A stretch of DNA of 64,000 nucleotides from Nigrospora sphaerica (Eukaryota > Ascomycota > Sordariomycetes > Amphisphaeriales > Apiosporaceae), in contig JAGVVL010000022.1 of NCBI GenBank assembly GCA_018287875.1, forward strand, positions 496,001-560,000, in the 5' to 3' direction. Shown piece by piece: positions 1 through 11,000 of this stretch. The translations under genes and the position numbers were made by a program. Positions within the stretch are counted from its first letter, which is position 1; every line of letters starts with the position of its first letter. The notes beneath the pieces were generated by a model. The model was not told the origin of the DNA. It searched no databases and worked only from the letters and a program-made list of their open reading frames with translations.

Positions 1-1720
1 GCTTTCCCTATTCATGGTAGTTGATACGTGGGATGTTCCGTTGGCTGCGCTTCGTCTTGTTCTCTTGGGAGGGCCGAGGTTGTCTTCTTAGGGCTTCTAT
101 GGGCATATGAGTTGGGTCCTCCATGACCGCATCGACGGTGCTCCTGTCGACATTAAGCGTGTCTAATCCCGGACTGGCTTCCTCCAGTGTGTTGCCTCCC
201 TGGCTTGTTCCTTGCGGTTGGGCTGCCTTATAGAGCAAGCTACCCGTCTGGCGGATCTTCGCGAGCTCGCTTCGCGTTGGGCGTACTAGCTTTCCGTGTT
301 TCACCACTGGCTTCGCCGGGCAGTTCTCGTGGCTCGCTGGAGCTGGCCCGTAGCAGTTCGCACATCGTGGGCGTTCCTGGCACGGCTGCGGGTGTTCATG
401 TCCTGTCTGGAGCCGGGCGCTACAGTTCTCACACCTTTCGGTTCTTGTACACACCCGGCTCGGGTGGTATCCTTGGCATCCTGGGTTGTGGCGGCTGGGA
501 GGCGTCCGTTTCTCAATCAGCCGGGCGGGCCCACTCGCCCCGAAGAGCCGGAACGGACGAACTTTCTGTAAGAACGAGACGATGCATGATCTCTTATTCG
601 TCCCCGGAATCGGTTTCTGTCGCGACCAGCGTACGCTTACTGGCTCGATGCCTGTTTGGGCAAGAACTTCATCTCGCAAGAGTGTGTCGGTCTCGAATGT
701 CTCGCCAAAGATGTTGGAGAGTTGTGTCGGGCAGCCGGGAATTACGTAGTTCACCCACGTGACCGGGACCTCGACTGTGCTAGCTCGGAGGCTTCGTGCT
801 AGTTCTTCTTTCTTTCGTAGGAGAACCTCCCTCGTTTCTTTATTTCTCGGACGGACAGAAACGCCCGTAGCCGTATGGTGGACATCGGGAACGTCCACTA
901 GAGATAGGTCGAGGGTGTTACATACGGCTTGTCGCAGGGCGAAGTTGTATTGAGCATGTGCCCAACTTCGGTGTTCCTCTAGGATCCTCACAAGAACTCG
1001 GAGGTCCTCTCGTTGATTCGTTTCCTTAGTTCGCTTGTCTGAACCGTCCTGGGGTGTTGGCTTCTGTCCAGCTCGGGCGACGTCAGCCCAGCTGCGTGTG
1101 GGGGTCCTAAGGGGCTCCGCTCGGGTCGGGCCGTTCGCCTGTAGGAGGTGTTCGTTTGGGTGGGGGCCAATCGTTTCCCCAGTCTTAGCCAGTAGGAACG
1201 CCGTGAAACCTTTCGTAATCTCCGCGGCTATTTCCTTGTCTTCGTCGTGGTATTCTTCGATGATGTTGTCTAGAGCGCGGGCGATCTTCGTGAGTACCGA
1301 TCGTCGGGTATTGTGTCGCTTGTCCATATCGCCCAGGATCGGGGCCAGTGCGTCCGTGGCCAATTGGTGTCCTTCCTTTGCAGTCTGCAGCGCGGCTTCT
1401 TCCGTCGTCGAAGCTTCTCGAGTGTCGTCGACCTTCCTTCGGTTTCGCAGTGGACCGTTCGCAGGGGCCTCATTCTGCCCCATTCGCTTCCTCTTGTGAG
1501 TATAAGTGGGGAAGCTTCTTCAAGGTGGTCGGGAGGATCGTTTCCCGTCATCACCTCATCGGTGGTGTCCTCACGAGGAGGTGAAGCCATCACGATGATG
1601 GTCCCAGAGTCCATCTGGCCTCTGGGTTGGCGTTGAGCGCCGTTGGAGGATTTTAAGGATTTGGCAGTAAATAGCAGGCTGGCACTAACAGTGGGTGTCA
1701 GAAAAGAATAAATAGGAAGG
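1..1720 (-). mobile_element. Tad1-like LINE, copy 1, 5' part (runs off the left edge)
   Basis: This is the 5' untranslated region and ORF1 of a non-LTR retrotransposon, read on the minus strand and leaving the window at base 1, where ORF2 would begin. It is nearly identical to the LINE that starts near 57.7 kb on the plus strand. The two copies therefore face outward at opposite ends of the window. Upstream of ORF1 both copies also carry the same piece of a pogo-type transposase gene (here about 1806-2265). The exact LINE 5' end cannot be placed; about 1720 is an estimate. An upstream 114-codon frame (1270-1614, minus) overlaps the start of ORF1 in another frame and is present in both copies. 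Confidence 0.85.
8..1483 (-). CDS. LINE ORF1 protein (gag-like, zinc knuckles)
   Basis: This is an intact 491-codon ORF1 of a Tad1-clade LINE. Such proteins bind element RNA and form the ribonucleoprotein that is reverse-transcribed. The N-terminal half is charged and helical. The C-terminal third has a cluster of CysxxCys motifs (CENC, CANC) with nearby His and Cys residues, as in gag-type zinc knuckles. The stop codon at bases 8-10 corresponds to an ATGAATAG overlap with the ORF2 start in the second copy. The protein matches the 58.0 kb copy residue for residue for about 430 residues; that copy then loses one G of a GGG run and goes out of frame, while this one stays open. It is the better preserved ORF1 of the pair. 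Confidence 0.88.
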   Translation of the reverse strand: MGQNEAPANGPLRNRRKVDDTREASTTEEAALQTAKEGHQLATDALAPILGDMDKRHNTRRSVLTKIARALDNIIEEYHDEDKEIAAEITKGFTAFLLAKTGETIGPHPNEHLLQANGPTRAEPLRTPTRSWADVARAGQKPTPQDGSDKRTKETNQREDLRVLVRILEEHRSWAHAQYNFALRQAVCNTLDLSLVDVPDVHHTATGVSVRPRNKETREVLLRKKEELARSLRASTVEVPVTWVNYVIPGCPTQLSNIFGETFETDTLLRDEVLAQTGIEPVSVRWSRQKPIPGTNKRSCIVSFLQKVRPFRLFGASGPARLIEKRTPPSRHNPGCQGYHPSRVCTRTERCENCSARLQTGHEHPQPCQERPRCANCYGPAPASHENCPAKPVVKHGKLVRPTRSELAKIRQTGSLLYKAAQPQGTSQGGNTLEEASPGLDTLNVDRSTVDAVMEDPTHMPIEALRRQPRPSQENKTKRSQRNIPRINYHE

Positions 1721-1805
1721 AAGGTTGTCTCTGGTCTCTGGCCAGTGAGTATGGCGAAACCCCTTCTAAGCCGGAATTTGGTTCAAAACACACACTAAAC
1801 AACAC

Positions 1806-2265
1806 CCGATACGATACAATCGAAGTAATCCTACTCGAATAAGGTTTTCTCGACACCTCTAAAGAGATCCCATACTTCTAAAGTGGTTTGGTCTACTCTA
1901 AAGAAGACGTCGGACTTGAGGACCAAGTACAGCTTTCGAACTAGCTAGCGGAACACTCAACCACACAACGGCTACTTTTCCGGAAGATTCAAAAAGCCTT
2001 TGATGAGAAGAACTTCCAATTAGCTACTTCTCAAAGGCAAATCCAGGCTCTCGAAGCTAGGATTGACACTATTAGACCAAGGAAGAGGAAGAAGGTGGAT
2101 TTAAGCGCAATTCGAAGTTCGCGAACATCGAAGACATCCACCGGGCTCAAATGGCGGTCGGAGAAGCTTAAAGTGGTCTAGATGAAGAGAGCGGTAGCGA
2201 AAGCCTAAGTGAGGCTGGTTCTTGTATTAGAGTTGTCATTAATTAAGGCTCTATCTGAAGTTCTA
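1806..2265 (+). pseudogene. pogo/Fot1 transposase C-terminal fragment fused to the LINE 5' end
   Basis: Translation on the plus strand gives the coiled, basic C-terminal tail of a Fot1/pogo transposase: a helical stretch rich in Gln, Glu and Arg, a RPRKRKKVDL-type basic patch, then NSKFANIEDIHRAQ, and an acidic Ser/Glu-rich end. It is interrupted by frameshifts and stop codons. The same fragment lies upstream of the other LINE copy (57241-57700, opposite strand), with small indel differences. Here the shared sequence stops exactly at the TA used as target by the next pogo element (2264-2265). Confidence 0.7.
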
Positions 2266-4120
2266 ACGTAGGTGCCATCCATGTGGCGCATCCAACCAAG
2301 TGGCGCACCTCAGAGCACTCTCGCGACTAATCAATCGATTACTCAACCAAACCGCCCTAAATCAATCCAAACTGATCGGAATCCTACTCTTCGGATGTTT
2401 CTTCAACCATTACACAGGTGCGCGCATTATGACCGGTCTTTCCGCAGATGCCACAGCGCCTTTCGCGCGGCTGCGCCATCCTTACACGACTACTACCCGC
2501 ACGCGTTTCCTCCCTCAACTGTGTATCCGCATCCTTTTGATCTATGAGATCTTGTCCTTCGGCGACAGTAAGTGTTCACCCTTGCCTTACATGTGTTTTC
2601 TTTGCCCTGCGACGTTTAGCGAGGCCGATATTTGCTTCTCGAAGGTAACGGATCTCAGCCTTCAAGAGGCATTCTCGTGCATAATCGCCATCGTACCCTT
2701 CGCAATCTGGTCAACTGCCGATAAAATCGGTGTCGGTGAGCTTCCTGGTGACGGCGGACTCGACTTTTAATAAAGTCCGTCTGTGAAGTCGCCTCGGTCG
2801 GGTTGTGCGGCGTCTGAGAGGCCCGTGGGATGGTCGCAGCTGGGAGGCTCCTTGTCGGCGAAGGCGTCGACAACTTCACATCGAGCTTCGATATGACCCT
2901 ATCCGGGTCGAGAGGAACTATACCGGCTCCTTTGAATCCGGCCTTGACATTGTCGGGTGTAAAGACCTTTAAAAATGCGGCCTGGAAGGCGATAAGGAAC
3001 TCAGCCTTCGTGATGTGGTTTACGTGCGATTTCATAAACCCTTCGATCTCGCGACCGTACGCCCGCTTTAGTGGACCAAAACACCCAACGTCAAGTGGCT
3101 GGAGAAGATGCGACGAGTGCGGAGGCATAGAGATCGTGATGATGTTCTTCTCCTGCAGAAAGCCTGGAAATCGGCCGAAACGTGGCTCTCGTGCCCGTCG
3201 ATTACTAATAACCGATATTGACCTTTTGCGCGCGACGCCGTGTGTTTATCGAAATGCCGAACCCAGTCCAGGCCTGTCTCGTTACTGGTCCATCCATTCA
3301 AGGTCGGTTTGATTACCCAGTCGCGTGGTAGGGTGCTGTCGGCGTACCAGTTCGCGAGATGAGTCTTGCCCTTTACCGCTATGAACGGCGGGACGCACCA
3401 GCCATCCGCACACGCCTTGGATCGCGGTAGCCCATTCCCGGTTGCCAGGTTGGATCTTCTTTCGTTTCCCGCCGTGATCAGCACCCGTAACGACCATAGA
3501 GGACGCGATCTGGCCCATCATGAAGCCGGTCTCGTCGAAGTTGTACAGATCGTCGTCGAGGATGCCGAACTTCGCTTTCATGCTGCGGAAAAGCTCGAAC
3601 CAAGCCGCAATCTTTTCAGGATCCTCGCAGAGGGCCCTCTGGTAGTCGTACACACGCGAAAGACGCGTTTTCAGCTGTGGTTGTCGCTTAATGAAGTTCG
3701 AGGCCCAATGCGTCCCGACGCGTGACGCGTCACGCGCCTCGGCAATAACATTGGCCATATCTTCCACGTCGCGCAGCCGGGGTGAGAACCCTCGCGAATC
3801 CAGGTCAATTATGTATTCAACAATCACCCTTTCTTCTAGTCTCGTTAATCGAGAAGTTGCGCTGCCCTGCTCGGCCTTCGAAGGCGTGCCGGCCATTCTT
3901 CGACGTAGGGTGGTTTCTGGGACGTTGTAGATCTTCGCGGTCGCTCGGCGGCTACTTTGAGGGTTATTTTTAAGAGATTGGATAGCAAGGATTAATTGAG
4001 CTTCTTGAGAAGAGGCAGCCATTTTTATTTGTGGATGTGTAATGTCGTGAAGTTGATCGATCGCGATTTAGCAGTAGGTGCGCCACTTGGTTGGGTGCGC
4101 CACATGGGTGGCACCTACGT
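2266..4120 (-). mobile_element. Fot1/pogo DNA transposon, full length, defective
   Basis: This 1,855-bp element is bounded by TA duplications (2264-2265 and 4121-4122). Its inverted repeats are about 45 bp, start with ACGTAGGTGCC, and differ at two positions; both differences read C to T on the left end. The transposase runs on the minus strand from about 4022. It occupies three successive frames, so it carries at least two frameshifts (near 3440 and 3130) plus damage near 2700. It is related to its neighbour at 4139 but clearly a different subfamily. Confidence 0.93.
2420..4022 (-). pseudogene. DDE_1 transposase (pogo/Fot1), frameshifted
   Basis: The N-terminal piece (4022 to about 3440) has the helix-turn-helix and CENP-B-type DNA-binding region and the first catalytic Asp in YNFDETGFMMG. 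The middle piece (about 3484-3130) has the second Asp in LLVIDGHESH. The third piece (3128-2655) has the third Asp in LLQPLDVGCFGPLK. Near 2400-2460 the minus strand still encodes a CCHC zinc knuckle (CGICGKTGHNARTC). All catalytic parts are present but in different frames, so no full protein can be made. Confidence 0.88.
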
Positions 4121-4138
4121 TAGCAAATTGTACAGCTA

Positions 4139-5997
4139 ACGTACCCCACATGCGAGTGCCACACCCAAGCGAATGCCACACCGCTCCAGCTAGACGCGTC
4201 TACCTCATTACAACACGTATTTCCCAACAACACAGCATGCGACGAAAGAGTGACGAGAACAACATAATCCTAGCCTGCCAGGCTATGGAAAAAGATCCCA
4301 AGCTAAGCGCTAGGGCCGCCGCAGCGGTGTATAATGTTGATTTCAGTACACTTTGTCGCCGGCGGCGCGGTCAATCGTCACGACAAGATTCTAGGACTAA
4401 CTCACGAAAACTTACGGATCTAGAAGAAAGGACGATAGTGCAATACGTCCTTGACCTCGATGCACGCGCATTCCCCCCCAGGCTCGTTGGGGTGGAAGCA
4501 ATGGCAAATCAGCTACTACGCGACCGTGACGCGCCACCCGTCGGAAAGAACTGGACGTTAAACTTCGTAAAGCGACAACCACAGCTCCAGACGCGTTTCT
4601 TTCGCAAGTACGATTATAAGAGAGCCCAATGCGAAGATCCAGACGCGTTAAACGCGTGGTTTCGGCTTGTACGGAACATCGTCGCCAAGTATGGCGTGCA
4701 CGACGCCGATGTTTACAATTTCGACGAGACTGGTTTCATGATGGGTATTATCTCCACCGGCATGGTGGTGACCAACTCTGGAAAATGCGAAAGACCTAAA
4801 GCCGTTCAGCAAGGGAACCGAGAATGGGTCACGGTTATCCAAGGCGTCAATTCCCAAGGCTGGGCGATCCCGCCATACATCATTGTCGCTGGCAAATTCC
4901 ACCTCGCTTCGTGGTACGAAGACAGCCAACTACCGAAGGATTGGCGCATCGCGGTAAGCGATAACAGCTGGACGACAAATGAGAGAGGCCTAGAATGGAT
5001 TCAGCACTTCGACTAGCATACCAGAGGGCGTACGAAAGGGATTTATCGTCTTCTTATTCTCGACGGCCACGAGAGTCATCATTCAACCGAGTTCGAACTC
5101 TACTGCCAGGAAAACAAGATTATCACCTTATGCATGCCTGCTCACTCATCCCATCTCCTTCAGCCACTCGATGTCGGTTGCTTTGGCCCGCTAAAGAAAG
5201 CCTACGGCCGGCAGATCGAGGTTTTAATGCGGAGGCATGTCACCCACATAACGAAGGCCGATTTCTTTCCGGCCTTCTGTAGGGCATTCAAGGACGCCTT
5301 TACAACTCAAAACATACAAGGGGGTTTCCGCGGGGCTGGACTTGTCCCTATGGACCCAGAAAGCGTGATCGCAAAGCTGGATGTGAAGCTGCGTACGCCA
5401 ACACCGCCCGAGTCGATCCCGGAGCTGCCCCTACCTTGGATGTCTAAAACCCCCGACAACCCGGTTGAGACGGTATCGCAGACACAGTATATCAAAAACC
5501 GAATCTCCCGCCATCAGAACAGCTCACCGATATCGATTTATCGATCTATTGACCAGCTCGCGAAAGGGACACAGGGGATTATGCACCAGGTCGCGCTCCT
5601 TCGGTCAGAGGTACAAGACCTTCGTCAAGCTAATGAGATGCTGAGTAAGCGTCGCAGAGCTAAAAAGACACGTTTACGTCAAGGAGGCTCCCTTACTTTA
5701 CAAGAGAGACAAGATCTTATAGCTCCCGACAGATCTCGGGAGCAACAAGAGGAGGAAGAGGATGGAAGTTGTATCGTTGTCGGAGGGGTTCAGCCTAGGA
5801 AACAGCAGTGTAGGCGATGCGGAAATAAGGGACATAATGCACGAACCTGTCTAATTGAGGAAGGGTCATCCTAGGAATGTTCTTTTAGTAGCTCGAATTG
5901 AGTTCTAAAGTTGGGGTTGCGTAATTGTAGTATTAGCTGAGGAAGTCCTGTTTACTGTGGCATTCGCTTGGGTGTGGCACTCGCTTGTGGGGTACGT
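4139..5997 (+). mobile_element. Fot1/pogo DNA transposon, full length, one stop codon
   Basis: This 1,859-bp element lies between TA duplications at 4137-4138 and 5998-5999. It has about 42-bp inverted repeats beginning ACGTACCCCACA. It points the opposite way from the element at 2266-4120. Only 16 bp separate the two once the TA duplications are left out. Confidence 0.94.
4237..5874 (+). pseudogene. DDE_1 transposase (pogo/Fot1), single nonsense codon
   Basis: The frame runs from the ATG at 4237 to the stop at 5872-5874 (about 545 residues) and is broken only by a TAG at 5014-5016 (codon 260). Domain order is an N-terminal helix-turn-helix, a CENP-B-like HTH, then the DDE domain. The catalytic Asp residues are at about 163 (YNFDETG), 276 (ILDGHESH) and 312 (QPLDVGCF), a DD35D spacing. 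The C-terminus carries a coiled segment and a CCHC zinc knuckle (CRRCGNKGHNARTC). The stop sits just before the second catalytic Asp. If the ancestral codon was CAG, the change is a CpA to TpA transition as in RIP; the related neighbour has Lys here, so this is uncertain. Confidence 0.88.
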
Positions 5998-5999
5998 TA

Positions 6000-6760
6000 T
6001 CTGATTTTACAGGCAACTGCAGTGATGGCCTTGGTCATTCGAAATGGTCCGTTCTCAATCTAGAGTTCTGTATAGTCAATTTGAACGGGAAGTTGGCTTC
6101 TAGTGATAAGTATGGTGGTAGATGCTCCTGCTTATCGAATCTCTCCTTACCCTGCCGCAGCGGAAACTTTGTAAAATCATGTGCAACGTGCTTCACACGA
6201 GCCTCATGCACCGAAAAACGTCTCTATGGATGCAGTTGTCACACGGATCTACAGGGCAATAGTACTGTAAAGACTCTCATAGATCTAGGTAAGTATCCAA
6301 GCTTCTGCTGCTAAAACTATCCTGACCCAGTTTTCAGACACAGTTGTTGGTGTTCAAAACGGTATCCTCTGTTGTGGCGCTACGACAAGTCGATGTGGTA
6401 TTCCCCTACAAACGGCACCCACATGGGTTGGCGAAGACTTGCGACTGGATAACGTGAGCTGCACATCGCCTTCGTTTGAATTAAACTCCCGTACCTTGCT
6501 TGCGAGTCGCAGACGAGAGCTCGACGTGGATGGGCCACATCATAGAGAACCGAGGTTCTAGAAAGGTACACTCCCATCATATAACAAAGATGCGCTTAGA
6601 TGCCCAGCGGATGAGAAGATGGAAGCGGAAGTATTAATGAAGAGGATAGTCATAATATGCAGCATTTTTATATCACGGAATGTAAGGTACATTACTATTT
6701 CATTATATACCTCTCTATGCATTTCGTCTGACTATGTTCATGCTATTTAAATGTTTTTTG
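6000..6760. other. Stretch with no recognisable gene
   Basis: Only short, unsupported frames occur between the pogo element and the retrotransposon LTR. I see no conserved motif. Confidence 0.6.
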
Positions 6761-7301
6761 TGTAACGAACGCTATACCTAAGTACTGCGTGACGTAGGGT
6801 TTGTACAATCAGGGACAGAGAGCGTCTGTCTAGCTTGAACACTGGTCGTAGGGTAACTGCTGACTGAGGGTGCTTGACTGGGTAACTGGTCTGAACTTCA
6901 CAATAGGTCGTTAGGAGGTTACTCCCATCTATGGGTAAGATAGATGCTTAGATTGATCACTGAGGTAATGACTGTCTGACTAGGAAATCCTTTCGACTTA
7001 TATACTAAATCATTCCCTCACTGATACCGTTGGATCTCGTGGTTCTCGCGAGATCCCATCGAGCCCGGCTCTCTGGTTCTCACCGATATCCTGAGATCCG
7101 TCACGTGACTTCCTTCCAATCTGGGAAGTCCTTTCCTTGCGCTAGTAATCTTCCTTCTTCTGGTCTGTTGCTTCTTACTAGGGCGCTTCCTGTTGTGGTT
7201 GTGTTCTTTGTCGTCTTGTTCTCTTGTGGCTGGAGGAGTCGTTGGTGGCTGGTGCGGTGCTCAGCCACTTGTCTTGGCTTGGGTTTCTTGGGGTCGTAAC
7301 A
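6761..7301 (-). repeat. 3' LTR of the gypsy element
   Basis: In element orientation the 541-bp unit begins TGTTACGACC and ends CGTTACA, giving a TG...CA structure with a short inverted repeat (TGTTACG/CGTTACA). It lies directly after a purine-rich tract. No second copy is present in the window, so the inner boundary rests on these signals alone. Confidence 0.75.
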
Positions 7302-7320
7302 CTACCCCTCTCCTCTCCAG
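7302..7320 (-). promoter_or_regulatory. Polypurine tract for plus-strand priming
   Basis: On the minus strand this is an almost pure A/G run (GGAGAGGAGAGGGG then TAG) abutting the LTR. It is the expected site and composition for the plus-strand primer of an LTR retrotransposon. Confidence 0.7.
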
Positions 7321-7424
7321 GGTCTTTGTCCCCAAAGCCACGGTCGCATAAAGAGGTCGTTCCACCCACGCGCAGCGTGTGTTGTCGTAAGTCCATCCTT
7401 CCTTCCTTCATGTTTTTGTGATGC

Positions 7425-8057
7425 ATGCTCATCATGTCTGGTCGAATTGAAAAGCGAAAATCGCGCAGTTCTCATTCTGCGAAGTCTCAGACTTGTGACG
7501 TTCTGGCCCAAGCCATCATTCGAAATTCTGAAGAGATGCCCGACGGTTGTTCTTATTGTATTCGTCGTGGTTTGAAGTGCGAGTCTTCTCCTGCGGATTC
7601 CTCTCGTTGTTTGTCGTGCGTCACCAACCATCAGTCGGGGTGTGACATGGGTTTCTCAGCGAAGGCTCTGCTGGACGCGGCAGCCCATCATTCCAAACTG
7701 GAGGCTGAGATCGAAGAGATTGAGGAGAAGCGTCGTGAGATGGACGAGAAGGTTCAGCGGCTTCGGAAGCAGAAGAAGATGTGGTATGAGAAGATGACTC
7801 GTGCGATCCAGCGTGGTTTCGCGAGTGTGGAGGAGATGGAGCGGGCTGAACGTGAGGAGGCTGCTGAAGAAGAGCGTCGTCGTGCAGCAGAGGCCGTTCC
7901 TGGTTTTCCCGTTCCTCCGATTTCCTCCGACGATTTTATGGGTGCCTGGGGTGGTTCCTTCCCGGAGGTCGACCTGGACCCTTCGGTACTGGCCCAATTT
8001 GGCCTTGCTGATGGAAGAATTCCAACTCCTCCTTCAGGTTCCTCAGGTGGCCAATAG
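7425..8057 (+). CDS. Antisense ORF of the gypsy element: Cys-rich, coiled-coil protein
   Basis: This 210-codon frame lies between pol and the 3' LTR on the opposite strand and overlaps the last 122 bp of pol. Starts at 7425 and 7434 are both possible. About residues 42-75 form a Cys-rich module, CSYCIRRGLKC then CLSC and a further Cys, with spacing reminiscent of a fungal zinc cluster (Cx2Cx6C...Cx2Cx8C). Residues about 85-160 are a strongly charged predicted coiled coil. The C-terminus is Pro/Gly-rich. I do not recognise a named function. It could be an accessory nucleic-acid-binding protein of the element or a spurious but long antisense frame. Its size, Cys spacing and coil argue for a real protein. 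Confidence 0.6.
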   Translation: MLIMSGRIEKRKSRSSHSAKSQTCDVLAQAIIRNSEEMPDGCSYCIRRGLKCESSPADSSRCLSCVTNHQSGCDMGFSAKALLDAAAHHSKLEAEIEEIEEKRREMDEKVQRLRKQKKMWYEKMTRAIQRGFASVEEMERAEREEAAEEERRRAAEAVPGFPVPPISSDDFMGAWGGSFPEVDLDPSVLAQFGLADGRIPTPPSGSSGGQ

Positions 8058-11000
8058 GTTCCCATGTGTTCTCTTCTGGTGAGTATCCTTTCCATTTGAC
8101 GAGGTATTTCCAGGTGTTTCCGAACTTCTTTCTGTCGAGGATTGCTTCTACTTGGTATGTGTGCTGATCTGTTTCAACTTCTAAGTTGGTTTCAATCTGG
8201 GCGTTCTTAGGAGCTGGTTCGAGTAAGGAAATATGGAATACAGGGTGTATCCTCATGTTGCTAGGTAACGACAGTTGGTAGTTGGTTTCTGAAATGACTT
8301 TTTCAACTTCGAATGGTCCAATCTTCTTGAAGTCGAGTTTGTCGCTTGGTCGTTTGGTCTTGATGTTTTTGCGGAGTAGGTAGACTTTGTCTCCCCTCTC
8401 GAAGGTTGGTCCCTTCAACCTTGCTTGGTCGTAGTAGGTCTTCATCCTGTTTTGCAGGAATATGAGGTCTTCTCGTAGTTCTTGCTGTACTTCCTTGAGC
8501 TTGTCCACTGTAATTGTTGCTATAGATGACAATTCTCCTGGTAGAGGTGCTCGTGTGATTTCTGGGTTGAATCCATAGTTGGCTTTGAATGGTGACATGC
8601 TGAGTGACTCGTTGTCGGCGCTGTTGTAGGCGAACTGAGCTGTTAGTAGTAGCTTAACCCAGTTGTTTTGCTCGTGGTTGACGTAGCAGCGTAGATATTG
8701 CTCGAGTGTCTGGTTCATTCGTTCCGTTTGTCTATCTGTCTGCGGATGATAGGCTGTGGATAGTTTGTGCTTGACACCTAGCTGTGTCATGAGCGATTTC
8801 CAGAATTTGCTCGTGAATAGCTTGTCTCGATCGGAGATGATTTGCTCTGGTAACCCGTGTTGGCTGACGATAGTCTTAAGGAAAGCGTATGCGAGTTCGT
8901 CGGTGTTGCTTGCTTCCTTATATGGTATGAAGTATGTGTACTTCGTGAGTTTGTCTGTGATGACAAGGATGCTGTCGTAGATTGTTTGTGACATTGGTTC
9001 CTTAGATAGTGGTAGCTTCACGATGAAGTCTAGCGCGATGGTTTTCCAGGCTCGGTCCGGTGGTGGTATCGGCTGGAGTTCTCCGTACGGTTTATGTCTT
9101 GAGGCTTTTGCTTTGTTGCATAGGTCGCAGTCCTTGATGACTTTAGCGACTTGTTCTTTCAGTTTCCGACAGTCGTAGTGTCGTTGTATTCGGCTCGTGG
9201 TCTTGAAGATTCCTTGGTGTCCATGAACGGGGTGTTCATGCAGGTCTTTGATCAGTTCGTCCTGAAGTTGTTCAGGTATCTCGATCTTGCCGTTATACCG
9301 TGGTGGTTCTTCTCCCTTGAGTTCTTTGATCTTCTGGGTCCAGTCCCTATAGTGAACTTGGTATATTGCGTCTAGCTGCCTATTAGGCACTAGGTTTCCG
9401 TTGGCGTCTTCTGTTAGGATAGTGTGTGTTTCCACCGTGGGTTCCTGCTTCAAATCCGGCCGGCGGCTTAGGGAATCGGCCCTGCCGTTCTCATTGCCCT
9501 TCCGATAGATAATGACGAAATGGAATTCGGAGAGGAATTCCATCCAGCGGATTTGTCGCTTATTCAGTTCCTTTTTTGTCGTGAATGTCGCGAGATTCTT
9601 ATGGTCGGTGTACACTTTCACTTGGTATGTTGTACCGCTGAGGAAGTGTTTCCATTGTTGGAATGCTTCGATGATGGCCATTAGCTCTTTGTCGTGAATT
9701 TGGTAGTTGAGCTGTGGTCCATTGAGTTTCTTCGAGAAGAATGCTACTGGGTGTAGCTTTCCATTCTCGTCGGCCTGACTGAGTTGGCCTCCGATCGCGT
9801 AGTCTGATGCGTCGGTTTCGACCTCGAATGGTCGCGTGGGATCCGCCATGCGTAATACTGGCTCGTCTGTGATCCTCTTCTTCAATTCTGTGAAGGCTTG
9901 TTCTTCTGTTTCTGTCCATTGGAAGTCGATGTCCTTGCGAGTCAGGTTCGTCAGGGGGGCTGTGATTTTTCCGAACTGAGGAATGAACATCCTATAGTAG
10001 TTCGCTAATCCCAAGAAGGATCGTACGTCCTTCACATCCTGGGGTGTCGGCCATTCTCTGACTGCTGAAACCTTGGCTTCTTCCATCCGGATTTCGCCCG
10101 CGGATATGACGTATCCGAGGTAGTTGACTTTGTCTTTCTTGAATTCGCTCTTCTCTGGGTTCACTAGCAGCTTTGCGTCCCGTAAGGCTTGTAGCACGAG
10201 TCGGACATGTTCGCGATGTTCCTCGAGGCTTTCGGAGTAGATCAGGATATCGTCGAGGTAGACAACAACGAACTTGTCGATGAATTCTCGTAGGACGTGG
10301 TTCATCATATTCTGAAAGCTTGCTGGTGCGTTAGTGAGGCCGAATGGCATCACCAGGTATTCATAGTGTCCGAATTTGCAGCGGAAGGCGGTCTTCCATT
10401 CTTCGCCTTCTTTGATGCGAATGAGGTTGTATCCGTTTGGTAGGTCTAGAGCCGTGAAGATAATGGCTCTGCCTAGCTTGTCGCGTAGCTCGCTTATAAG
10501 CGGTAGGGGGTAACAGTCTTTGATGGTGATGGCGTTGAGTTCTCGATAGTCGACACATAGTCGCCATTTGACTTTGCCATCTTTTCCTGCTTTCTTTGGA
10601 ACGAACAGAATTGGGTATCCTGCTGGTGAGTTCGATGGTCGAATGTTCCCTTTCTCGAGATTCTCCTTGATGTATTCTCGGAGTACTTGTTCGTGTTCTG
10701 GGTTGATCGGGTAGATCCTTGAAGGTTTCGGCTGTTTTCCTTCCTGTAGGGGTATCTCGTGGTCCCACACGCTGTGCTCTGGTATTCCTGTAGGCAGTTT
10801 TCCACTGAACAGGTCGCTGAACTCCCGGTACTGCTCTGGTACTTCGGGTCTGGGTTCTAGCTCGACTTCCTTGGTTCCTTTCATCATAAGGTAGACTCGA
10901 AGGGTCGTAGGCTTGCTTGAGGGTCTGTTTCGTTGACGCTTCTCAGAGGCTAAGTCTCTTCCTGGTGTATCCCACTGGAGTTGGCCTGTTCTCCAGTTGA

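Noticed and set aside
187..762. 191-codon plus-strand frame opposite LINE ORF1
   Set aside because: It mirrors the well-supported ORF1 on the other strand and has no domain; the same shadow appears in the second copy.
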